A model generated the notes under the pieces. It ran no database searches. It had not been told where the DNA came from and worked only from the letters and a program-made list of their open reading frames with translations. Both the position numbers and the translations under genes were made by a program. DNA of 64,000 nucleotides from Choanephora cucurbitarum (taxonomy: Eukaryota; Mucoromycota; Mucoromycetes; Mucorales; Choanephoraceae): positions 310,001-374,000 of the forward strand of contig JAIWNI010000016.1 of the NCBI GenBank assembly GCA_025331435.1, written 5' to 3'. The number at the start of each line of letters is the position of its first letter. Positions within the stretch are counted from its first letter, which is position 1. This document shows positions 1-11,771 of this stretch, piece after piece.

Positions 1-1963
1 TTATATAGGTATGCATTGAATATGTTTTCATGACCCTTGGTGCAACCTCAGATGCAACAGAAACTATTTTGAATCTATTTCGTAAACGGAAATCCATTCT
101 CAACATCCTAAAGGAAAACTCAACAAACGAAAAAGGCAAAAAGAATAACCAGATCCACGCGCCTACCTGTTCTAGTCTGGAATTCTTCTCAAAGATCTTC
201 CAAGCGATCTTTACTCAGGATGATCCGGAAGGATCCACACGCGATTTACGTTCAGATATCGATTTTGTTCATTTTATCATCACAAGTACTTTTGATAGTC
301 TCAAGTTTGTAAGTGTCTCAATGATCCATCTTCCTCCCCCCCCTGCTCAAGCTAAATCCCTCTCTTGCACTGTAGGCAATTGATGATGTCTACTGTCATC
401 AAGATGATCAACATTTTGAAAGCAGCATCATTTTATGTCAAACCTATCTATCTATCCTGAAACAAGAAGATTCAGATAGTATCTTTGCCAACCAACAATC
501 TGCCAAAAAGACAACCTCTGCTCTCAGTTCAGTAGCACTCTCGCTTCGATCCACACTGGACATCATAAGCCATGTTTGGCCAAAGCGATTTGCCGAGTTT
601 CTCAAACGGGTATTGGGAAGTACAGCACCTAATCAATACCGAAGCAAAAATAAGGTTATTCTCGAATGGACGATGCAGCTGAAGGAAGTCGTACTCAAAT
701 ACATTTCCGGACGCACACCTATCTATCGCGAAGCCACCCATGTCATGCACGTCTGTTTGTTTCTCTGCAACAAATTCCAGAAAAAAGACGATGATTTCTC
801 TGTGCGTTCACGCGCACTCATCCAATGGCTTAATGAGCTGACGAAAGAAAGGGCACTTGAAGATCCAGGGTTGGTCAAGGAAATCATTGGGCTATTGGTT
901 CAGTTGTGTGCTGATATAGGTGAATTTGATGTGATTCAAGATATCTGTGAAGATCTTCATCGGTTCTTGGGGGATTTGGATATTCGTCATGTCGACCAGC
1001 CGATGGAAGAAAGTTTATCATATCAAATGATCAATCAAAAGACATATTCTGTCATTTTGTCCAAACTATTTGAGTTTTTAGATTCCTCCTTTGATGATCT
1101 CACTTGGTGCATTAGTCGATTAAAGATTTCTGGTAAAGTTCAGTTAAACCAACCTCTTCAAAAAATATACTGACTGATATTGTCTTTTGAAAAAAAAAAG
1201 CTTCGGAAGATAATAATGAAGAAACAACTCAACAATTTGAAGCTCAAATGTGTAGAAGATTGACCTCGCTTGTCTTGATTACAAGTCAGATTGTTAAATC
1301 TATCTTGACAGACGTTCATGCTGAAAGCTTATTTAAGACTATTACCAAAGCATACAAGACATTGCTGACGCTTGTGAAATATGTAAGTAGTTTTGATGAA
1401 CGATAAAAGACATCTTCCAACTGATTTTGAATTAGAAAATTTCATTTCCTTATGATGTATCCCCCGATTTCATTAATGTCATCAGCAAAACAGGCACTGA
1501 AGTGACAGACAGGATGTACAAATTCCTGACTGTGTACAGTCAATCACAAAACGCTGATCCTTCAGAATCCCGAAGCAAAAAGAAAGGAAAGCAAAAACAA
1601 GTGGATCTGAAGCAAAAGGCCAAAATCCAACGAGAGACCAAGGTGATTCCGAACCTGATTTTTGGTGTGGAGCAATTTGAACGTCATTTGATTCAACTCA
1701 GCAGAAAGTCAAAGGTTGACTTTATGCAGTACATGAAACGCAGTACCTCTCGTGATTTCAAAATTCAGGTGAATAGAGTCTATGAAGATGAATCTGATGA
1801 ATCTGATGAAGATAAGAGACAACAGCAAGAAGAAGGGCAAGAAGAGAATGAAGAAGAGGAAGAGGAAGAGAGTTTGAAGAGAAGAGCAGATGACCAAGAA
1901 GAAGACGAAGAAGAAAGTCAAGAGCGTCCTAGTGGATCATCAAAACGAGCTAAAAGATCATAG
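1..1963 (+). CDS. FANCI: FANCI, Fanconi anemia group I protein homologue (5' partial)
   Basis: This is the C-terminal part of FANCI, the partner of FANCD2 in the clamp loaded at DNA interstrand crosslinks in the nucleus. The 5' end lies outside the window. My model has exons at about 9-308, 376-1132, 1201-1382 and 1436-1963, all with GT-AG introns and consistent phase; an acceptor AG at 7-8 opens the first one. The call rests on the last exon, where the stretches IPNLIFGVEQFERHLIQLS and MQYMKRSTSRDFKI closely match the conserved C-terminal block of animal FANCI as I know it. That block is followed by a long Asp/Glu-rich tail and a basic end (KRAKRS) that may be a nuclear signal; vertebrate FANCI also has an acidic tail ending in a basic stretch. 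The monoubiquitinated lysine of FANCI would lie upstream and cannot be checked. The gene converges on the AAA ATPase downstream with a gap of about 42 bp. Confidence 0.9.
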
Positions 1964-2005
1964 AAGAAGCAAAATAAAATGTATTTTATCTTTCCTTACA
2001 ATACT

Positions 2006-4094
2006 TTACAGTGACGCTACGACATGCGAATATTCGATCTATCGTGAAAATGAAGGTTAAGACTTTTCTTTATTCTGTTTAACAATTCTTCTCTTACCTT
2101 TGTGTTATTCACACTTTCTCGAAGACTTGCCATGGCTGCTTCTCGAAACAAGTTATCCAATTGTGCACCTAAAATGATCCAATAAATGACAATTCAAGAA
2201 ATAGAATACCAGCAAAATCTTGCTTACCAGACCAATTCGCTGTATTTTGAACTAATTCTGCCAATTGGTTGTCATTTAGATTGATCGGGATCCTTGAACT
2301 GATTCCTCGAATGATCTCATATCGTTGCTATAGTGAACAAAAAGCACGGTCTGAGCAACCACATCCATTTGTTTTTTTTAATAGATAAAGAAAGATTTAC
2401 CTTTTCATTAGGTAAAGGAATAAACACATGTTCATCAAAACGACCTGGTCGAAGTACGGCAGCATCTATTGCTTCTATACGATTTGTAGCTTATCCAAAT
2501 CATTGTCAGCCCTTTTTTTGTTTTGTTTGGTCAAGTATAGCTTACCAGCCACCACCAACAGATCAATATGTGCAGTTCCTTGTCTACTCTTTGTCAATAG
2601 ACCATCCATTTCTATGCATGGGTAACTACATCAATCGATATCCATATTCACAACATAGCTGGCTTTACCTGTCAAAAATCCAGTTACAATACGATCGCTT
2701 GTATTTTCAGAAGATTGGCTTGTTCCTCTTTTTGGCAAAAGCATATCAATCTAATTGACAAAACCATCAATGAAAAAAAAGGGGGGGAAGAGCACAACAA
2801 TCTTCATTTTATACCTGATCAATAAACAAAATACAAGGTGAATTGGCTCTAGCTTGAGCAAACAATTTAGCAATACCCTTTTCAGATTCTCCCACCACTT
2901 TCGACCTGATCTGAGAACTCTCAACCAACATAAAATTGACGCCAGCTTCTGATGCTAAAGCAGAACACAACATGGTTTTACCAACACCTGTAGGGCCATG
3001 AATCAAGATACCTTTAGGTGGTGAAATGCCCAGTTCAATGTATCTCTCTGGATGTTGAAAGGGTTGAATGACAGACGTCTTGATCTCTTGAATGATATCG
3101 TCCATGCCAAAGATATCATTAAACAGGACATCGGGTATCTTTGAAGCAAACTCGTTCAGGTTGGATGGCTTGACCACCGTCAATGCTGATTGAAAATGAC
3201 TGAGGGTGATACACTCTGATTTCTGTTTGATCAACAATAGAATCGCCTGTGATGATAGGCTTTGAAGATCACTAGGAACAAAACCGTGCGTCCTTTTTGA
3301 CATGGTCTCTAGAATAGACTGTCGATCCTCCAAGGACGTGAAGGGCAGTTCTTTATACAAACAGAAAGTTAGATACAAGGTCATTTTCCTCCCAAAGCAA
3401 GATTACCTTTTGTGATGATGTTCAATATCTCATAGCGTTGTTCTGGGTATTTGATGACAATTTCCTGCACGTCATCTAATCGACCAGAGCGAACAAAAGC
3501 AGGTTCGATTGCATGTAATCGACTGGTCAGTCCTATCAGAAAGACGTTGTCTGATGTATCGATCAAAGACATAAATAAGGAAGATAAACGCATGTCCAAC
3601 GGGCTCTTTTTGGATGTCCATTTGCTGGCAAGCATGTCCATTTCATCCAAAATCAAGAGTGTCAAGTCATTATGTTGCTTTGCTTGTTCAAAAAATGAAA
3701 GTAATTTCAATTCACTAACTCCTTCCTCTAAAGATGAAAAGAAAAGCTTTAGAGGGAATTGTAATTGATATCTAAACAAAAGAAAACGGACCTGCTTGAA
3801 AGACATCAGGTGCATTTAACACATAAAAAGGTAATTCAGAATATCCTTTATGAAAAAGAAAGAAAGAATAAGAACAAGACTCATGTTGACACTCAAAGAA
3901 ACCTTACTTGCTACAGTTAAGGCTAAAGCAGTTTTTCCTATACCAGGTTTGCCATGAAGCAAAATGCCTTTTGAGCAACGTAAGGAAGGAATAGATAAAT
4001 TCTTTTTTGCAAGGCTTATTTGAGTGGTAATATATCTCACCAAATCAGTACAGCCACCCACTTGACTCAAGATGTTTGTTTGCCACTTTTCCAT
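2006..4094 (-). CDS. Tandem AAA ATPase, CDC48 family, SPATA5L1/AFG2B-like
   Basis: Ten exons splice to about 512 residues. Two AAA modules are visible. D1 has Walker A GKPGIGKT, Walker B LLILDEMD and an SGRLDD stretch. D2 has Walker A GPTGVGKT, the VVGESEKGIAKLF segment, LRPGRFDE, and a C-terminal small domain with NLFREAAMASLRE. This order fits CDC48-type ATPases such as AFG2/SPATA5, SPATA5L1 and NVL, which extract or remodel proteins, often in ribosome maturation. SPATA5L1 is my best guess because D1 is weakly conserved. Two things are odd. The model starts almost directly at D1 (an in-frame TAA lies six bases before the ATG), so the usual N domain is absent unless an upstream exon was missed. 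The D2 Walker B reads FIDQID, with Gln replacing the catalytic Glu, and falls at an exon edge (exon about 2815-3350). First exons: 3908-4094, 3792-3845, 3407-3727. It converges on FANCI. Confidence 0.8.
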
Positions 4095-5241
4095 TATTTA
4101 TAAGAGAGAGAAAAGAAAATTAGAACGAAAAATAGGAAACAAAATCAAAGTGACTCTCACTCTTTCTCGGATCGGACATCGGATTAATTTAACTTTTTTT
4201 GATAGGAAAGACGTTGAGCTTTAATACAAAGAGTACCTGAAATGAATATCTTGCTTATTTATCAACCAAATGCCTTCTAATAAGCAACTACTGAGAACTG
4301 AATGGTTACTAAAAAAAAGTGCTTGAGCTATTATACGTTAAAAGACCGTCACACAGTCTATTAAATTGACTTGAGCCATTTTTACAGCACTTGCAAGACG
4401 AAGCACCTTTGAAATGAGAGTTAGCCTTTATAGCCTAAAGTGAATGAAAAGTAAAACTTTCTTTCTAGAAGCTGGTTGTGTTACTTGCTCAAGCAATAAA
4501 CCTAGGTTATGCTCTTGCCTCTTTGGGACAATTTTCTTCTGTTTTGCCTTGGTTGACTTGAACCAGCTAAAATAACTAAGGAAAAAAGAGTTGCGGTGGA
4601 AACTGATTGTCTTTGCTTGATATTTTAATCATTGAGATTAATCTTATCAAATAACATTGGTATCTACTCTTTGCTCTTTTTTTTTTTCTGGGAGCTTTTT
4701 CATGACGAATATTTCAGTTGTAGTCAGTAGGGATACACTAAAATGATGTAAACCTCTTCATTCTGTACAACTTAGCTTAGCGAGATTTTCTTTTTTTTTT
4801 TGATACCATTTGAGCCTAACCAGAGTCAATAATAAAGAGAAGAATGAAAACAACTCTCTATCTTGCTTGATCTGAAAGCCTGTTAAATGATATGAATCCC
4901 TATTGAATTGCTTATTCACATTATGCTAGATCTAAGCTGAGATTGCTTGAATATCTAAGCTTTTTTTTTTTCTTATTTTTTCCCTTTCTTTCTTTTACTT
5001 TCTTTCTCTATTTCTCTTGTTAGGAATCACGACGCGACTTCACCCTAAATAAGAGCCAATCAGACTCTTCAGGAGTTCCAAAAAAAAATTCTAAAAAAGA
5101 TTTTCTCAATATTTTAGCTGAACATAGTGAGAGAGAGAGACGTGATACACACACACATACATATACATATACTTTTCTTTTTTCTTACTTTGTAGACTTT
5201 CTTACTTTGGAATCAACTTATTCTATTTAAAAAAAGTTGTC
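4095..5241. other. Divergent intergenic region between the AAA ATPase and CDC20
   Basis: No coding potential is seen. The region is AT-rich with several poly-T tracts and must hold both promoters. Close to CDC20 there is a CCAAT box (GCCAATCAG near 5054-5062), an ACGCGA motif near 5030 reminiscent of G1/S MCB-type sites, and a short CA/TA dinucleotide run at about 5148-5172. The regulatory reading is inference. Confidence 0.5.
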
Positions 5242-6980
5242 ATGTCTTCCACCGCTTTAGGGTCTAATAGAGAGCGATCTGCCAAGGGTCGATCTTCTTC
5301 CCCTATTCGAAAGTACCTGTCTACAGTCACCACAGGTCCTGCTTCATCCAAAAAGGCCTTGTCTTCTACCGATAACAATATCATTCAGCCTGCTGAGAAG
5401 AAAGAGACTGGCAGCACACGACAAAAGACCTTTCACGATTTCTATTACAGTAAAAAGAAGCAGAATGCACCAGTACCTGCTGCCAGTAGTCATCCTGTCT
5501 TGTTCTCTATCGATAAGACCATCACCAAACCTGCCACCGCTCCCACCACTCCCACCACCATCACTCCTAGCCCTAGCTCATCTGTTATGAAACCACCACC
5601 CTTTAAGCGTTCTCATTCTGCCAGTTCTAAATTGGATACTGTGAACGAACGTTGGCTTACAAGCTCTTTACCACCCAGCAAGAAGTTACGCAACAGCGAA
5701 CATGTAAGTCGACCGTTTTTCTCCCTTCTTCATTGATTTAATCATGATTTCCTTTTATGTAGTATGATCGTTTTACACCTACAATTACAGATATGGCTTC
5801 TGTTCAATTCGCCATGAAGAACAAGAACGAATCTAACCCTCTGTCTGAAGAGATAGCCAAAGCTGTTGGCATTGACACCTCAAAGCGTATCTTAAGCTAT
5901 ACACCTCCTCCACCTATCTCCAAAAACATCACTAAGCATGTACCTAAAGACATCCTCAAGACACACACATCTACCAAATCCAAACGACACATCTTATCCA
6001 CACCAGAGAAGATCCTGGATGCTCCTTACATAGCAGATGATTATTACCTAAATGTGCTTGATTGGTCCAAGCATAATGTAGTCGCTGTTGCCCTTGACAA
6101 AGCTATCTATCTCTGGAATGCCAACAACGGTACCATTCGAGCTCTTAACTATGAAGATGATGATCCTGTTGCCTCTGTCAGTTGGTCAGGCGATGGTGCT
6201 TATCTCTGTGTGGGGACAACAACAGGTGATACTCAGATCTGGGATGTTGAGTCTAATACCAGATTGAGATCTATGCGTGGACAGAAAGGCCGTATTGGTG
6301 TGGCTGCCTGGGACAAACATATGGTCTCTACAGGTTCTGGTGACGGTAGTATCTTTAACCATGACGTTCGTATCAAAAACCATCTTGTTCGTGAACTCTA
6401 TAACCACGAAGAAGAAGTCTGTGGTCTCAAATGGCGCTGGGATGGTCAGCTGTTGGCTAGTGGTGGTAATGATAACATTGTCAACATCTGGGATGCTCGA
6501 ACAACCACACCTAAACATACAAGAAGAAAGCATATGGGTGCTGTCAAGGCTCTTGCTTGGTGTCCTTGGACCCATAACATGTTGGCTACAGGTGGTGGAC
6601 GTGATGATAAAAAGATTCATTTCTGGGATAGTACCAGTGGATCATGCCTCAAGACACTTTCACCAGGATCCCAAGTGACCTCGCTTCATTGGTCTCAGCA
6701 TTATAAGGAAATTGTCTCTACACATGGTCTACCACATAATCAGATCACAGTCTGGGATTATACCAGTCTCAAGAAGATCATTGATATCCCCGCTCATGAT
6801 ACACGTATCTTACATTCGGCCCTCAGTCCTGATGGTCAAGTGTTGGCTACTGCTGCTGCTGATGAAAACCTCAAGTTCTGGAGAATATTTGATTCAGATG
6901 GGAAAGCTCGTCTTGGTTCAGATAATCGTTCTTTAATTGAAAGAAAAGAGATGAAGAGAAGCAACACTGCATTACGTTAA
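5242..6980 (+). CDS. CDC20: CDC20/Fizzy, WD40 activator of the APC/C
   Basis: Two exons (5242-5703 and 5763-6980) give 559 residues. CDC20 brings substrates to the anaphase-promoting complex and is the target of the Mad2 spindle checkpoint. The N-terminal part is low-complexity and Ser/Thr-rich. It contains a C-box-like DRFTP right after the splice junction (consensus DRFIPxR) and a Mad2-interaction-type motif RILSYTPPP. Seven WD40 blades follow, with clear repeats such as QIWDVES, NIWDART, HFWDST and TVWDYT. An RxxL destruction-box candidate (RKYL) lies near residue 25. The protein ends in LR instead of the IR tail usual for this family. The preference for Cdc20 over Cdh1 rests on the Mad2-type motif and general resemblance; a Cdh1-like paralogue is the main alternative. 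Confidence 0.93.
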
Positions 6981-7605
6981 ATTATCACTATTTTTTTTTA
7001 AGTTAAAAAAAATACCTTTTATATATATATACAAAAAACACGCCTCATAAAATTATCCTATATCAATCATAATTACTATTGCTTGTTGTCAACGTAAATC
7101 ATTCTCACTTGTTTGATACGATGAATCAAAGTCAGATATAATCAAATAACCTGTGTTAATCTATCTCCATGGTAACTTGGGAGTGCTCTTATTAACCAAG
7201 TGATATGCATAGTACCTGTGTAACACATATGCTTGGGATTTTTATTTTTATTTTTGAGTTAACTCCCTCTAGAACTGATATGTTTACTAAAGAAAAAACA
7301 AAGGCAGTCAATTGGTCCTAGAAAGAAATCATTTGCTTATAGCCTTGTGCTTAAAAGGTAAAGGACAACAATGAAAATGAACGAATAATCAAAGTGTTAG
7401 TATGATGTAGCATATAATGACATTAGTACAACAACAATAATTTCGGGGCAAAAAAAAAAGGGCATTTTCTTTTATTGACATCAATCTAAAGTCCAACCCA
7501 CCTATACTGGACTAACACTATATACAATCTTTTCTTCTACAAGAAAAGAGGGATCAACAAGCATGTGTAATATGGAAATAAATAATAAAGGAGAAGGAGG
7601 AGAAT
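6981..7605. other. Convergent intergenic region, CDC20 to zinc-finger gene
   Basis: Only 3' untranslated sequence is expected here. It shows poly-A/T tracts and a short TA run near 7020-7032. No gene or repeat is recognised. Confidence 0.5.
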
Positions 7606-8318
7606 CTATACATAAAAATTACGAAATTCGTAGCCTTGATTTTGACAAGCGGTAGGAGTTAAATGCACGATGGATGATTCGTTCCGAGTAATGTTGTAAT
7701 GTTCGAATTTAAATGAACGAAAAGTACTGAAGCCATCATTCAGTTTCTTTACAAACGGAATTGATTCTTGAGGTGGTGTTAATGGATATGTTGCATCAAA
7801 TGGACTAAACAGAATAAATGAGTGCTATGTTGTGTTTATCTACAGAAGAACATACGAAACAATCTCAATAGGATGTGCTTGCTTTTGGTGCCTCTTTAAA
7901 GTTGCATTTCGTGTAAAGCATTTATCACATTTCTCGCAAATATATGGTCTTTTACCAGAATGCGTCTTTCGATGCCTTGCTAAAGAAGACGACTTGTATC
8001 GTTTTATTAGATTGAAGTGTCTCATTGGGCCATTGTACTTACATCACTAAATGACTTTTGACAATTCAGAAATTCACACACATGAGGTCGTTCACCTGTA
8101 TGTGTTCTCAAATGGACTGTCAAGGCCGATCGTTGTATGAACTGCTTATTACAGTCTTTCCATTGACAACGGTAGGGTCGTTCTCCTGTATGAATTCGTT
8201 TGTGTCGTACGAGATCTGATTTTCTTGTAAAACTCTTGGTACATGCATTGTCCCAATAACACACAAAAGGTCGATCTTTTTCATTCAAAGGTGTATTTAA
8301 TAGAAATGAAATATCCAT
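7606..8318 (-). CDS. C2H2 zinc-finger transcription factor with four fingers
   Basis: Three exons (8043-8318, 7856-7992, 7606-7804; total 612 nt) give 203 residues. Four consecutive C2H2 fingers fill the N-terminal two thirds, joined by TGERP-type linkers. The first two have the C-x4/5-C spacing seen in GLI/Zap1-type fingers and the last has C-x2-C. The third finger is split by the first intron, which restores the sequence FSDSSSLARH. A non-finger tail of about 70 residues follows and is rich in aromatic and Asn residues. The protein is almost certainly a nuclear DNA-binding regulator; its target is unknown. It starts at the first ATG, 15 or so residues before finger 1. Confidence 0.88.
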
Positions 8319-9037
8319 CTGTTACTTTATAGAAATAGTACAAGAAAATGTTTATACAAGAAGAAAAAGAAAGAGAAAAAAGAAACGAATAACCTTGTTG
8401 TATTTATATTAAAATTAGAGTCCTAATTGGGGGGAGAGAAAGAATTTAGAGCTAAAAGAGAGAGAGAGAGAGAAAAAGAAGGTAATTCCATATCGGTTAT
8501 CTAAAGTTTTAGAGGGAAAAAAAAGGGTTAGAGATCTAAACTTGTCACTCAGCTCAATTAAACTGAAACATAACGTATAAAAGTTACCTGAAGGACAGAC
8601 GACGATCGTTTATCATCAACTTAGTTACAGTACGTCATCCAGTCACGGGTATTTGTAGTACAAGGCAGACAATAGACAACTTGTCGCTTTTCAATGTATA
8701 CCTAGTATATTCAACGGTGCATATAGACTAAAAGAAATAAAGAAGCTAAAGGAGAGGAAGGGAGGCAGAAAATAGGCACTGATATACTTGTTTAAGGCAT
8801 TTTTGTTTGTAAAAAAAAAAAAGGGAGATTATTTCATTCTCACTTTTTCCAAGTCCTAAACATCACTCAGGAGAAACGGCCATAATGCAATTAATGAGCC
8901 CTCTTAAAGGAAGAATACGCGTCATGTCAAATTGTATATACTCTAAATTCTATTTTACTTTTAATGTATACAATAGACAGAGAGAAAGAAAAAAGATATA
9001 CATATATAGAAAGGGAGGGAGGGGGTTGCTTCTTTAA
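8319..9037. other. Intergenic region upstream of the zinc-finger gene
   Basis: The stretch contains GA-rich simple sequence near 8455-8480 and poly-A runs. No ORF or repeat worth naming is present. It holds the promoter of the zinc-finger gene and the 3' end of NAA15. Confidence 0.45.
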
Positions 9038-11579
9038 TTAGATTTTGGTCAGAAGCATTTTAATTTCAGCAAGCTGGACATCAACCACTTGCTTCACTTT
9101 AGGATCTACATCTTTTTGAGCACTGACAGCAGCCTCTAATCTATCCAAATTAGCCTTTAAAGAGGGATGGTTCTTATCGCCCTTGGCCACCTTGTTGAGT
9201 GACTTGGTAGCCAACAAGAGCTTCTGTTGATTCAAATAGATTTCAAAACCAAGACTGTGAATTTCAGCATTCTCGGGAGCCAAAAGCTCCAAAGGCTTCA
9301 AAAATTGAAGTGCATCATCCAAAGGTGTTTCAGTCTTGAGGTACTTTTCACCTTCAGGATCAGCATCAACGGGCTTCTTGTCGTTCTTGGGCTTCACCTC
9401 TTCCTTCACTTGAGTTGGCTTCTTGGCTTCTTGGTCCTGTTGAGCCTTCAAGGCAGCCTTACGTGCCTTGTTTCTGGCCTTCTTCTTTTCAGCTTCGGTC
9501 ATGTTGGTTTCGTCCAATTCATCTGTTTCCTTGGTCTTGTTGTTGGCAAGTGCAAGGTAGGCTTGAATGGCACCCTTGGCAGCCTTGAGATAGAAGGGAT
9601 GAGCCTTCAATTTATCTTCCCAACGTAAGGATTCAACATAGGCACGCAAAGTTAATTTGCGAAGACAGTAGCTGTGGAAATCGAATTGGTCGTCAAAGTA
9701 GTCAACATAGAACTTTTCAAGAGCATGGAATCGCTTCAGGGCTCTACCATAGTCCTTCTTTTGAAGGTAGGCATTGCCTTCTTCAATCATGAACCATTGA
9801 CATTGCATATCAGTCAAATCTTGAAGGGCAGTCACGTCCTTACGAGTGAACAAGGTCAAGATACGCTCAGCTTCTTCGACCTTACCGGCACGCATCATGT
9901 ATTTGGCACATTTGGAGTTGATGAAACGATCTTGAAGATCGATTTCACGAGCTTCGTTCATGACTTGAGAAGCTTCTTCAATCTTGCCTGCATGCTTCAA
10001 GATTCTTCCCTTTGTCATGTAAAGTTCAACTACAGTGGGTGTGTGGGCAATAGCCTTGTTGATCAATTCAAGTGCCTTATCGTGTTGCTTGTAGAAATCG
10101 AATTGTTTGGCGAGGTAGTACAAAACCCATAACAGAGCAGTTGGGGGCTCCTTTTGATCACCACCAAAAGTGCTGTCCTTTTCTAATGAAGTGTAATAAC
10201 CGTTGACAAGTTCTTCAATCACACGCTTCTTTTCGGCATCAGCATAATATCTCTTCATTGAGGTGAATAAGGAAGGAATACCCTTTCTAAATCCGTTTTG
10301 AAGGGCAGCGTCCACCTTTGCCTTGAATGAGTTACCCTCAGCATGGTGAAGGATCAACTGTTCAATTATCTTTGAACGGGGGTGTTGAGTGAAAAGGTCA
10401 GAAAGAGTTTGGTTGATTTCGGCTAGCACAAGAACAATCATAGTCAATATCTCCATCTATCTCTGTGCGTGTATAGATATGCATACCATCTTCCTTCAAG
10501 CTCAATACTTGGTTGATGTAATCTACGTTGTTGGGATTTATGCTAATCAATTCTCTATAGGCAATCTCTGCCTCTTCCTTTCTGTTCAGCTTGCTCAAAT
10601 ACAAAGCATTCTTTTCTTTCCAGGCTCTCTTGTCAGTCACTTGAGATTCAATTTCAACAAGATGATCCAAAGCCTTTTGATAATCTCCAGCTTCTTCCAA
10701 AAGCATGTTTTCATACATATGTAATTCAGAACGTTCAAATTCAGTTGCAGCGGCCTAATCAACAAAGGGCAGATAAGTACATTGTTCATCTCATACTCAT
10801 TCTCTCAACTACCTGAACATTGGATTCAGCTTGTGTCTTCAATACTTTGAGACCCTTCAAAGGTTCATTCACCAGCTGATAAGAGATAGCTAAACCAAGC
10901 CAGAAAGGAGGATTTTGAGGTCTGGTCTCTAATAACTTGGTGCGTGTTTCCTTATCACATAGAAAAGGTGAGAAAAAGACACAGAGTGATTAATCGAGAT
11001 GGCTTACCACTAATGCATCGTAATGACGCATTTGAGTTTGCAAGACAGCAAAGTCACGAAGGATGTTGATATCGTTCTTGTTGAATTTAAGGGCGTTAGC
11101 ATAACACTTGGCTGCTTCTTCATAGTTCTTGTCAGCACGATACAAAAGACCATACACATGCCAACCTATAGTTATCTGTTCAGTTCTATCTGTCTCAGCT
11201 GAATCTACTACACTACTTACAGATATGAGAAGTCAAGTCCTTCAAAAGACCCTTCTTGACATATTCATAACCTTCCTCCTTCTTTTCAAGGTTGTTCAAA
11301 AACAAACCTTTCATGGCCAAAGTTTCTATAATACAGAATATAAGTCAAACCCAATTTCTATATTGTTTCTTATGTTATACTTGCCACCATGATCAGGGTG
11401 AGTCTTAAGGATGCTCTCAGCTAACTTTAAACCCTTCTTGTATTGACGGGACTCATAGTTTTTCTATAATAACATGTTAGAATAGGAAAACACGCGATAC
11501 ATGATGTGCTGTTGCTAACCAAAATGTTTCTGAAAACAGCAGCTTCTTTAGGGGGAAGCTGTCTATTAGCACTAGCCAT
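9038..11579 (-). CDS. NAA15: NAA15, auxiliary subunit of the NatA N-terminal acetyltransferase
   Basis: NAA15 (yeast Nat1) is the ribosome-anchoring TPR scaffold of NatA, which with the catalytic subunit NAA10 acetylates nascent N-termini exposed after Met removal. I trace seven exons and about 735 residues, starting [19 protein letters not shown], which matches the family N-terminus. Diagnostic stretches include [19 protein letters not shown] and [11 protein letters not shown], then TPR repeats throughout. Near residues 560-620 lies a Lys/Glu-rich segment ([20 protein letters not shown]) of the kind found in NAA15 of animals and yeast. It is somewhat shorter than human NAA15 (866). One intron appears to be of the GC-AG class (donor GCAAGT near 11390). 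HSP104 lies immediately upstream on the same strand. Confidence 0.92.
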
Positions 11580-11771
11580 GGTCTTTATGTATTCAAGTAA
11601 GAAAAAAAAGAGAGAGAGGAAAAAAAGACTAAAAACTTCGAAAAGAAAAAGCCATAACAACTGAGTTTTAATTACTTGAAATTCGAGAAAATTCATATTT
11701 TATTTACATTAAGTTTTAAATATGTTACAAAAGCAAAAAGAGGAAGAAGCAAATTAAAGAGGGAGGGGTAT

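Noticed and set aside
9227..10132. Plus-strand ORFs of 130-150 codons inside NAA15
   Set aside because: They are antisense to TPR coding sequence and have a Leu/Phe-rich composition typical of reverse-complemented Glu/Lys-rich exons.
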